Made by a program: the position numbers and the translations under genes. A stretch of DNA of 64,000 nucleotides. Origin: Acinetobacter genomosp. 15BJ (GTDB taxonomy: Bacteria; Pseudomonadota; Gammaproteobacteria; Pseudomonadales; Moraxellaceae). Of this stretch, positions 57,340 through 64,000 are shown piece by piece. The DNA lies in NCBI RefSeq assembly GCF_000400715.1, contig NZ_KE007347.1:815680-879679 (forward strand). Direction: 5' to 3'. Positions within the stretch are counted from its first letter, which is position 1. Every line of letters begins with the position of its first letter. The notes below the pieces were generated by a model, which saw only the letters and a program-made list of their open reading frames with translations, did no database searches and was not told the DNA's origin.

Positions 57340-57639
57340 ATGAGCAAGAAACAGAAGACTTACACCGCAGAATTTAAAGTTGAAGCAATAAAATTGATTG
57401 AAGCCAATCAAGGCAATGTATCGGAAACAGCCAGACAACTTGGCATTTCAATGCAAACTCTTTCAAATTGGAATAATAAAGCAAAGACTGGCACCTTAGC
57501 AGGCACTAAACAATATTCACCTGATCTAAATGCCTTACTCGAAGAAAATAAAAAGCTCAAACAACAGCTCAAAACAGCTGAAATGGAACGTGAATTTCTA
57601 AAAAAGGCAGCAGCGTACTTTGCGAAAGAAAGTCAGTAA
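57340..57639 (+). CDS. IS3-family transposase OrfA
   Basis: 99 residues: HTH (FKVEAIKLIEANQGNVSE... GISMQTLSNW) and a leucine-zipper-like C-terminus. At 57600-57606 lies A AAA AAG, the classic -1 slippery heptamer; the -1 frame is open through to orfB, so an OrfAB fusion transposase is expected. GGAGTTTACC precedes the ATG. Confidence 0.9.
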   Translation: MSKKQKTYTAEFKVEAIKLIEANQGNVSETARQLGISMQTLSNWNNKAKTGTLAGTKQYSPDLNALLEENKKLKQQLKTAEMEREFLKKAAAYFAKESQ

Positions 57640-57650
57640 GGTACGCCTAT

Positions 57651-58505
57651 ATGAAACAGCAAAGACATTTATTCCCGATTAGCTTTATGGCTAGATTACT
57701 TCACGTTTCAGTGTCACGATTTTATGATTGGCTAAAACGAGGCATGAATAAAAGATTGGTTCAGCGAAATCAACAGACAATTTTGGTCAAAATAGCTCAT
57801 GAGGAAACTAAACAAAGCTATGGCTATATTCGATTAACTAAGCATTTACAAGCGCAAGGTATCAAAATCAGTACGTATGCTGTACGTCAAATAAAAAAGC
57901 TCAACCAGCTGTATTGTAAGCGTCATAAGCGTTTCAAAAGAACTACGAAGAGTGATCATAATCGAGCGATCTACGCAAATTTACTAGAGCAACAGTTTTC
58001 AATGACTAAGCCCAATCTTGCATGGTCAAGCGATATTACATACATTTGGACTGCTGAAGGTTGGTTATACTTGGCAGCAGTAAAAGACCTGTACACGAAA
58101 CAAGTGGTTGGCTATAGCTTAAATGAGCGTATGACCGCACAACTTGTTTGCAATGCACTGACTATGGCGATTCGTAATCAAAAACCAACGAAAGGCTTAA
58201 TTGTTCATTCGGACAGAGGCAGCCAATATTGCAGCCATGAATATCGAAAGATACTGGAAAAATGTGATTTTCAAGGTTCAATGAGCAAACGTGGGGACTG
58301 TTACGATAATGCACCGATTGAAAGTTTCTGGGGCATACTCAAGAATGAATTAGTGCATCATTGCAACTATAAAACCAGAGATGAAGCTAAAGCAGATATT
58401 ACAAAATACATTGTGTTATTTTATAATCAGCGAAGAATTCAAAAGAGTTTGGATTTTAAAACGCCAAATCAAATAGCAGAGAACTTTTATCGGTTAGCTG
58501 CCTAG
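57651..58505 (+). CDS. IS3-family transposase OrfB
   Basis: 284 residues with the DDE retroviral-integrase core: Asp in AWSSDITYIW, Asp in VHSDRGSQY, Glu in APIESFWGILK. It is most likely made mainly as the OrfAB frameshift product. The element looks intact and potentially active. Confidence 0.92.
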   Translation: MKQQRHLFPISFMARLLHVSVSRFYDWLKRGMNKRLVQRNQQTILVKIAHEETKQSYGYIRLTKHLQAQGIKISTYAVRQIKKLNQLYCKRHKRFKRTTKSDHNRAIYANLLEQQFSMTKPNLAWSSDITYIWTAEGWLYLAAVKDLYTKQVVGYSLNERMTAQLVCNALTMAIRNQKPTKGLIVHSDRGSQYCSHEYRKILEKCDFQGSMSKRGDCYDNAPIESFWGILKNELVHHCNYKTRDEAKADITKYIVLFYNQRRIQKSLDFKTPNQIAENFYRLAA

Positions 58506-58551
58506 CATATCCCAAGTGAAAGTCTCCTGCTAATTCAGCACATATCACATT

Positions 58552-59009
58552 CATCAGTTGTGACCGCAAGACATTATATTTTCTCTACACTACAACTAGC
58601 ACAAATTAGAGCTCAAGCCTTAGGTAGAAATTCTCTATATAAGCAGATGATCGCTATGTTACTTACAGGGCGTTTAGTTTATAAGCAGGAATGGAAACAC
58701 AAAAAAGTAATGGGCAACATTGGCCATAAAATTCATTATGACATCGGTGGCTGTTCTTACAATGATAAATGCTTATTTCAACCTGTCCGCAACTGCTATG
58801 GGTGTATATATTTTCATCCTTTTATCGATGCCGATCACACTAATGTTTTAGAAAGTATTCAATGTGAAATTAATGATCTGATTAGACTATCTGATGGTAT
58901 AGGTGTCTCTAGAAATCCATTGATTAGGGTCCATGAGTCAACAAAATTTGAAATCGAATCAGTAATTGTTCGTTGTGAAATGCAAAAGGATGGCATTAAT
59001 GAATCTTGA
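58552..59009 (+). pseudogene. Tyrosine recombinase 2 of trio, 3' part
   Basis: Continuation of the gene split at 57273: SSVVTARHYIFSTLQLAQ with the Tyr nucleophile, then a C-terminal Cys-rich tail (GGCSYNDKCLFQPVRNCYGC) that looks like a zinc-binding module, also seen in recombinase 3. A GTG at 58560 could start a 149-residue fragment. Its end overlaps the start of recombinase 3 by 11 nt, so the trio was translationally coupled. Confidence 0.82.
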
Positions 59010-61359
59010 AAAATATAATGCTTTTATTAACGAACAGAAAAAGTTTTTTGATGAAAATATTCAACCAAATTTTAAATGGTCATGGAGTAATCCAGAATGG
59101 TCAGGTGGAGTGGTTGGGTCTGGATGGTTACTTTCTCGTAGTGGGAAAACTAGATTCTCCTTCCAAATGGGGAAAAGATTGAAAGGAATAGATGACTTTT
59201 CAATAGATATAACATATCAAGAATTTATGAAAGCAGTGATGGTTCTTAGCTATAGAAAAGCTAACTCGCAAACATCACCACAAAAATTATATTCTGAGAT
59301 TCTTATTCTTAAGCGTTGGTATAGTTCTCTATATGTGGAAAAAATGGAGAGCATACATCCCTGCCAGTTATCTACATTAATACTAAATAAATCTTTTGAA
59401 ATTTTGGCAGAAAATTCAAGTAAAACGAATCTTCCCGATCATGCAGGTACATACATTAGATTACAAGAGATGTTAAATCACTATGGTTTTACCGAACAAT
59501 CTTTAGAATTTTCTCAAAAATACCTCTTTATAAACCGCCAAAATAGAACCCCAAATGCTAAGAAAACAAAAGCTTTAATAGATCAACTAGAGCTTGATGA
59601 AGATGAATTAAACAAAGAAAAGTTGATTTCTATTCGGACATTTTTAAATATTGTTTCATTAATCAGTTTATGTGAAACAAATGGTGAAAAAATCGTACTG
59701 AATCTTTTACTTTTACTAATTATAACTGGTTTACGTTCAACAGAAGCACTTCTTCTAAAAACTGATGCTTTAATCAAACAACCAATACTTGATCCTGTAA
59801 CCAAAGAACATATTACCCTAGATGGTATTAAACAATACACACTTGGTATCCAATATCATGGTGCAAAAGGCTCAGGTTTCAGGATTCATTGGGTTGAGCC
59901 ATTGGCTGTAAATTTGGTAGAAAAAATATTTCAATCTGTGTTAGAACTTACCAAAGAATACAGAGAATATATTAGATATCTAAAATCAAAGAAATGCATT
60001 AATTTTTTACCAAAGGTGATAGATGAGATTGGAGCAGATTATATTGAATTAGATGATTTAATAGGAACGGTTTTTAGATTAAGGTCTAAAAGTCAATATA
60101 GTAGGCATACTGAGAAAAGCGGTATAGCGGCACAGCGCGTTGTAGTTCTAACCTCAATAAATAAAGTGCCTATTTTTAAAAGAGTTAAGGAAGAAAGGAT
60201 AAAGACATATTTTTTAAAAAAAGATATTAATAACTTTATTAGGTTATTAACACCAAATTATTCCTCAGATTACCCACTATCCCATGTATTTAACTATGAG
60301 GGTAAGATGGAGAGTTTGGAATATGAGGATTTATTGTTTATTCATGAATATAAATCAACCACATTAAAAAGAAATTTTTCTCATATTACAAATATCATCC
60401 CATTAAATGTCACAATTTTAAATAATTTTTTAGGAACGAGAAGTGGTAAAAGTTCTAATATCTCTGTATTTGTTAAATATAATTTAATGGAAAATGATGT
60501 AGAACACACAGCATTAACAAGCCATCTACCACGGCATAATATCAATACTTTTCTTGCATTGAGCGGATTATCTGAACATTTACAAGCAATGCTAATGGGA
60601 CGTGTAGATATTAAGCAAAACCAGTATTATCAACATTTAGCATTAAAGCAACGTAAAGTCACAGCCAGTTTGTTAGAAAAACATGAGTTGAAACTTTATG
60701 AAACTGATAATCAAGAGATTAAGGCAGATTTTCCAATTAACTCTATCAAACATGATGGATTAATGTACTTTTCAGATCAACTAGACCTTGAAAATAATCT
60801 TAAGATGAATTTACAAACCTTTGACTCGAAAAATGAAGTAGCGAGTTATGTAAAGGAATCTTTCTTTGATGAATATTTTCAAGATATCGCAGAGTCATTT
60901 AATGAATTGGCTAAAGAAGACAATTCATTAGCAAACTCCTTAGTCCAACGTCATGCATGTTTACACCCCTTACCTTTTGGTGGATGTATGCGTGAAGTAG
61001 CTGTGCATGTTTGTCCGAAACGTTTAGCCTGCCAATCAGGTGATCAATGTGGAAACTTTGCATTAACTGGTCGAAAAGGAGAGTTAGAAGCCTTAGAATA
61101 TACGTTGAATAAGTTGCATGATGAATTTGCACATATGGAGCAAATCGTTGTCCATGATTTATCTTATAGAGAAATGCTTGAGGGTTTACGTCAAAAAATA
61201 CTTTATTTAAGTGACTTAAAGACAAAAGCACTTGATAGACAAAATAGTTTAATTCCCATTCCCGTTTTTCCTTATGGAGATACGATTACTAAATTACCAA
61301 CTACATTGAGTGAACTGTTCGCCATCGAACAACAAAAAATTGAGTCTAAGGAAGCCTGA
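58999..61359 (+). CDS. Tyrosine recombinase 3 of trio (large)
   Basis: 786 residues from ATG 58999, which has AAAAGG 9 nt upstream. Catalytic pattern: Arg in ITGLRSTEALLL, HLPRHNINTFLAL, and GRVDIKQNQYYQHL with candidate Tyr; Arg replaces the usual His in LGH. A Cys/His-rich C-terminal module (HACLHPLPFGGC...CPKRLACQSGDQC) follows, then a coiled coil. Size and order recall multi-recombinase transposons such as Tn554, but sequence kinship is untested. Confidence 0.75.
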   Translation: MNLEKYNAFINEQKKFFDENIQPNFKWSWSNPEWSGGVVGSGWLLSRSGKTRFSFQMGKRLKGIDDFSIDITYQEFMKAVMVLSYRKANSQTSPQKLYSEILILKRWYSSLYVEKMESIHPCQLSTLILNKSFEILAENSSKTNLPDHAGTYIRLQEMLNHYGFTEQSLEFSQKYLFINRQNRTPNAKKTKALIDQLELDEDELNKEKLISIRTFLNIVSLISLCETNGEKIVLNLLLLLIITGLRSTEALLLKTDALIKQPILDPVTKEHITLDGIKQYTLGIQYHGAKGSGFRIHWVEPLAVNLVEKIFQSVLELTKEYREYIRYLKSKKCINFLPKVIDEIGADYIELDDLIGTVFRLRSKSQYSRHTEKSGIAAQRVVVLTSINKVPIFKRVKEERIKTYFLKKDINNFIRLLTPNYSSDYPLSHVFNYEGKMESLEYEDLLFIHEYKSTTLKRNFSHITNIIPLNVTILNNFLGTRSGKSSNISVFVKYNLMENDVEHTALTSHLPRHNINTFLALSGLSEHLQAMLMGRVDIKQNQYYQHLALKQRKVTASLLEKHELKLYETDNQEIKADFPINSIKHDGLMYFSDQLDLENNLKMNLQTFDSKNEVASYVKESFFDEYFQDIAESFNELAKEDNSLANSLVQRHACLHPLPFGGCMREVAVHVCPKRLACQSGDQCGNFALTGRKGELEALEYTLNKLHDEFAHMEQIVVHDLSYREMLEGLRQKILYLSDLKTKALDRQNSLIPIPVFPYGDTITKLPTTLSELFAIEQQKIESKEA

Positions 61360-61360
61360 T

Positions 61361-61796
61361 ATGTTACGTGGTAAGCAATTAGATGAAGTCATTGAACAAG
61401 AATTGCAAATGATGTTGGTTGAGGGTTTTGAAAAATCTCCTATTTCGCACAAAGCTCTTCATAGCCGCCTAAGAGCTAAGGGTTATATATCAGGTGGGCT
61501 AAGTACTCTGAGTTCTGCTGAACGGAAGAAGCTAATATCACTGTATATCTCTGAGCAGATTTCTCTTGAATTTAAAGACGAAAGAACAGCAACTTTATGT
61601 AAATAAAAAAACTAGGAAGGCTCTTACGGACACCAATAAAAATTTACGTATGCAAATTGATGAGTTGGAGTTACAACTCCATCAGAATACAGAAACACTT
61701 ATAGATATCATTGAAGAAGTGAAACTAAGAATGAATTTGAAAGTGGATCATCTATTAGCACCTCACCTTCTCAAAAAATATCTTTCATTTAAATAA
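61361..61796 (+). pseudogene. Accessory coiled-coil protein of the recombinase element, frameshifted
   Basis: ATG 61361 (AAGGAAGCC upstream, 1 nt after recombinase 3 ends) reads MLRGKQLDEVIEQELQMMLV to LISLYISEQ and stops at 61606. From 61566 the +1 frame continues as LKTKEQQLYVNKKTRKAL with a coiled coil to 61796. Joined, the two give one ~145-residue protein of the size and helical type of Tn554 TnpC. One extra base around 61555-61566 explains the split. It may be a real mutation or sequencing error. Confidence 0.6.
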
Positions 61797-61819
61797 ATCT
61801 ACAACCCACGGAAACTTCG

Positions 61820-62284
61820 ATGCTAAATTATGCTGAGACTATTGTTATAAAAAAGGATGAAATGTTTGCATTTGAATATTTATTAAAAGAATTTATGGTT
61901 AATGTACTACGATTAGCGCCTAAATCTATAAAAATAAATGGCATTGCATCTGAATGTAAGTTCGTAAATATTAAAGTTACCGTACATAATCCCAATAATG
62001 ATTTTTATTTTAGGTTAGGATATTTCGATGAGACTAGTACAATCAAAGAAATTATAGTTGCAAGATTAGGGTTTAAAACCCCTAAAAAAGGTTTTGGTAC
62101 GAAATTACTCAAAGAATTATGCGTATTTGGGAAGAAGTTTGGATATTCTTTTCTAATCATTGAATGTCCGAATAAAGACTGTCAAAAATTCATGTTGAAA
62201 TTAGGGTTTAAAAGCGATCAATACAAAATTGAGGTACAAGAGTTATTGCTTTTAATAGATAAACGAATTTCCTTAATGAATTGA
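61820..62284 (+). CDS. GNAT-like acetyltransferase (cargo)
   Basis: 154 residues. The segment KTPKKGFGTKLLKELCVFGKKF has the GNAT acetyl-CoA loop pattern (Q/RxxGxG/A) followed by IIECPNKDCQKFMLKLGFK, the typical fold end. Substrate unknown. It follows the accessory gene directly. Confidence 0.55.
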   Translation: MLNYAETIVIKKDEMFAFEYLLKEFMVNVLRLAPKSIKINGIASECKFVNIKVTVHNPNNDFYFRLGYFDETSTIKEIIVARLGFKTPKKGFGTKLLKELCVFGKKFGYSFLIIECPNKDCQKFMLKLGFKSDQYKIEVQELLLLIDKRISLMN

Positions 62285-62304
62285 TTTTTATAGGGGTGAC
62301 AACT

Positions 62305-62446
62305 ATCACTGACAGTGAGAGATACACCAATCGAAACATTACTTGATGGAAAACGAGTTTGGGCTGAGAAAAACTTAGCTCAAATTTAACCTGACAGACA
62401 CAACCAAAAATGGGTAACTGTCAGATCAAGTTTGGACTAGTACAGA
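62305..62446 (+). mobile_element. Insertion-sequence remnant (3' end of a DDE transposase)
   Basis: The frame at about 62315-62389 reads VRDTPIETLLDGKRVWAEKN, then LAQI and stop, like the C-terminus of IS481/IS3-type transposases. It is followed by a typical IS end ending in GTTTGGACTAGTACA. The rest of the element is missing. Confidence 0.45.
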
Positions 62447-62454
62447 TAGTATAA

Positions 62455-63163
62455 CTAAACCCCTTCTACACGTTTCAATATCAATTCAAATTCAACACAT
62501 GTATCATTTTCTTCAAATATTTTCTTAAGACTAATATGTTTCTCTGAAATCTGATATGCGATATCTTGACGTTTTTGATGGGTTGTTACTTTATTCTCAA
62601 TAATAACTCCTAAATCAATTAAAGAAGTAAATAGATTCATACAATGTTTGAATCTATTTCTAGCTTCACTAGCTAACTTTTGAACAAAAAAACTTCCTTG
62701 CCAGAAATATGTAATAATTCTTTTTAAATTTTTCCGTATTTCTTGTTCTTTTTCATTTTCCAACTCTTCTTTTTCTTGAAGGAAATCATAAATACCAGAT
62801 GTATCACAAGTTGAGTCATCAATATTCTACTAGTTAAGCTGGTAGTTACCCCCCTTTTTTATTAAACTTGGTTTAAAAATAGTATTTTTAAATAAAGTAT
62901 TATCATTAAATTCACACTCAGCAAAACCTTCATAATTCTCAAAATGGCAATTATTAAATTTTAAGTTTGAAAAATCAAAAATTATTCTTAAAATTTTGTG
63001 AAATTTCCCAAAAATAATCTCGACAAGTCATTATAATTTTGGTTTTATTTAAATTTCCAGAATAACTGTTAAATATAGAATCAATAAGTGTATTTAGATT
63101 AAAGTTGCTTCCTTTTCTTGCAATAACTTCATCTATGCCATCTAAAACAATAGTTAAATTTCC
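62455..63163 (-). pseudogene. Decayed NACHT-type NTPase with pentapeptide-like repeats (3' remnant)
   Basis: Minus-strand reading. 63163-62975: GNLTIVLDGIDEV (Walker B) then KTKIIMTCRDYFWE (sensor 1), the signature of a NACHT/STAND ATPase, stopping after NF. A second frame continues FDFSNLKFNNCHFENYEGF, a pentapeptide-repeat-like stretch, to two adjacent TAG stops at 62832-62827, and then in the same frame an open C-terminal part to 62455 with a winged-helix-like end. Walker A and everything before it are absent at the junction with the IS5 fragment. It is a relic of a STAND defence-like gene. Confidence 0.7.
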
Positions 63164-63804
63164 ATATCGGTATAGACAGAATCTATTCGCTCGTCAGATG
63201 GGATTTGATCCAGTAAATCACCCAGTACTTGTGAATCACTGACATTATTTGTCGTAAGCTGAACGGCACGTATTTGCAGTGTTGCAGCATCTATACCAAT
63301 ATGCAGTTTACGCCATTGCCGACGGTATTCAGGCTGATGTTTCTTACGCTTCCATTCGCCTTCACCTAAAAATTTTAAATCCGTAGAGTCGACGAGTAGG
63401 TGTAGCCCATCACGACTTTTCTGATAGCTTATCGCAATATCAATATGCTTTTGTCTTCTACAGAGGGTGGAGTAATCTGGCGCAGCCCAATTCAAGCCAC
63501 AGAGTTTAATCAGGCTTTGCACAAAACCTGTATCCATACGCAGAGAAAGTCGAAAGATAGATTTGATCATCAAACAGCACTGAATTGCTGTATCAGAATA
63601 GGTTTTATTTCTTCCATGCTTAGCTTGTTGCTGAGGATACCATTGAGTCTGAGGGTCGAACCAAATTGAAATATTTCCTCGCTTGATTAGAGCTTAGTTA
63701 TAAGAGGACCAATTCGTTGTACGATAGATTTTAGGTGCTGGCTTTTTCATTTGGAAATTATATTGCTGAAGGAGCCTTTAAGAATAGCTTTGTGCAACAA
63801 AGCC
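63164..63804 (-). mobile_element. IS5-family (IS903 group) element, truncated
   Basis: Right terminal repeat GGCTTTGTTGCACAAAGC (minus strand, ends at 63804) is complete. The transposase reads MKKPAPKIYRTTNWSSYN from ATG 63750, an in-frame TAA at 63694-63696, then GNISIWFDPQTQW and LVDSTDLKFLGEGEWKRKKH (DDE Asp), to SVYTD at 63165. The second DDE Asp/Glu region is gone and the frame runs into the NACHT remnant. So it is a non-functional end fragment. Confidence 0.8.
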
Positions 63805-63805
63805 G

Positions 63806-64000
63806 TTAATATCTATAAAAGTCAACTACTGCTGATTTACGATCAGCGTCACATACTATTCCGCCAAAATTTACTAGATCCGCTGTTACATTTGAATGCG
63901 GATGATTTTTTGTGGGAGTGACACATTGAACAAATATTGCTGGAATAAATTTAGCTGTATTCCCTGTTGTCCAACTATGTTGGGATCCATGATGAGGTAC
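63806..64000 (-). CDS. Metallo-beta-lactamase-fold protein, 3' part (runs off right edge)
   Basis: The minus strand is open from the edge for 64 residues: VPHHGSQHSWTT, then NHPHSNVTADLVNF, and ends DFYRY. VPHHGS is the MBL-fold His motif of ComEC/hydrolase-type families (metal-binding DHH-like loop). The stop codon lies 2 bp from the IS5-family end. Such MBL genes are often carried in defence islands. The full protein is outside the window. Confidence 0.6.
   Translation of the reverse strand, partial: VPHHGSQHSWTTGNTAKFIPAIFVQCVTPTKNHPHSNVTADLVNFGGIVCDADRKSAVVDFYRY

Larger units (their letters stand above)
57274..58547 (+). mobile_element. IS3-family insertion sequence (IS51-like), complete
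   Basis: 1274 bp. Terminal inverted repeats begin TGATGTGTGCTGA (left) and TGATATGTGCTGA (right, read inward), continuing with partial matches. A CATT direct duplication flanks it (57270-57273 and 58548-58551). It carries orfA and orfB in the -1 relation. It splits recombinase 2. Confidence 0.88.
54700..64000. mobile_element. dif-adjacent genomic island (extends past right edge)
   Basis: From the dif site rightward base composition drops to very AT-rich. The content is three tandem tyrosine recombinases, accessory small proteins, IS elements and fragments, and defence-like remnants. No core gene appears to the window end. The exact ends are unknown; no second dif-like copy was seen in the window. 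Confidence 0.6.

Noticed and set aside
57279..58542. IS3 ends at TGTGCTGA with no target duplication
   Set aside because: Extending both ends by five bases keeps the inverted repeat and yields a CATT duplication that restores the host gene exactly.
58966..58998. Upstream in-frame start for recombinase 3 at 58966
   Set aside because: No ribosome binding site; AAAAGG is well placed only for ATG 58999.
63787..63804. IS26-like (IS6 family) end, from its GGC-TGTTGCA start
   Set aside because: The adjacent transposase frame is clearly IS5/IS903-type, whose ends have the same look.
1..64000. CRISPR arrays, tRNA or rRNA genes
   Set aside because: No regularly spaced repeats and no tRNA/rRNA-like segments were seen on either strand.

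Overview
The window looks like chromosomal DNA of an Acinetobacter species. The DNA is AT-rich. Several families are typical of that genus: YARHG and DUF2797 proteins, a short BLUF photoreceptor, a phosphocholine-specific phospholipase C with an RR signal, MetZ, and a bifunctional hydrolase/methyltransferase. Core genes (lpxB, aroC, prmB, recR, rnd, metZ, a DAHP synthase) and a chromosomal dif-like site show that this is chromosome, close to the replication terminus. No tRNA, rRNA or CRISPR array is visible.

Layout. 1-7.1 kb: a partial DUF2946 gene, an AraC regulator convergent with a LysE-type exporter, DAHP synthase, a TauE/SafE permease, and a remnant iron-related pair (DUF3649 plus a PepSY protein that has lost its C-terminus), then lpxB. 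7.1-9.3 kb: DUF2797, a DUF6231-like protein and a repeat-bearing YidB-like protein. 9.3-14.3 kb: a guanidinobutyrate module, gbuA followed by an MFS and an NCS1 transporter, with a divergent LysR regulator. 14.3-16.5 kb: a porin, a HIT protein and a YARHG protein. 16.5-24.4 kb is accessory: two copies of a C4-like small RNA, small secreted or membrane proteins (one with a frameshifted signal peptide), a lone lysozyme, a guanidinium exporter behind a guanidine-II riboswitch, a BLUF protein, a LysE exporter and another TauE permease. 24.4-39.7 kb is mostly housekeeping: isochorismatase-like hydrolase, oxidoreductase/PhaC-like hydrolase operon, metZ-ybaB-recR, rnd, ycgL, a MoxR/VWA pair, an orphan trpB, prmB-aroC, a diguanylate cyclase and a TenA/HDO-like protein.

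39.7-48.7 kb: phospholipase C with a small lipoprotein, then a Fur-box-bearing FecI/FecR/TonB-receptor signalling set, a quinone reductase and an AraC-type regulator. 48.7-54.5 kb: a tightly packed six-gene minus-strand phospholipid operon: CDP-alcohol phosphotransferase, hydrolase/methyltransferase, a PAP2 + dual-specificity phosphatase fusion, a membrane protein, a PlsC-like acyltransferase and CdsA. Its upstream region carries a 28-bp dif site (54646-54673).

Immediately past dif (about 54.8-64.0 kb) lies an AT-rich mobile island. It holds three tandem tyrosine recombinases, the second split by an IS3-family element whose 4-bp target duplication allows exact reconstruction of the gene. Behind these sit a frameshifted coiled-coil accessory gene, a GNAT-like gene, a transposase remnant, a decayed NACHT-type NTPase gene with pentapeptide-like repeats, a truncated IS5/IS903-type element and the end of a metallo-beta-lactamase-fold gene. 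The island seems to be a mobile element built beside dif, with defence-like cargo now in decay.
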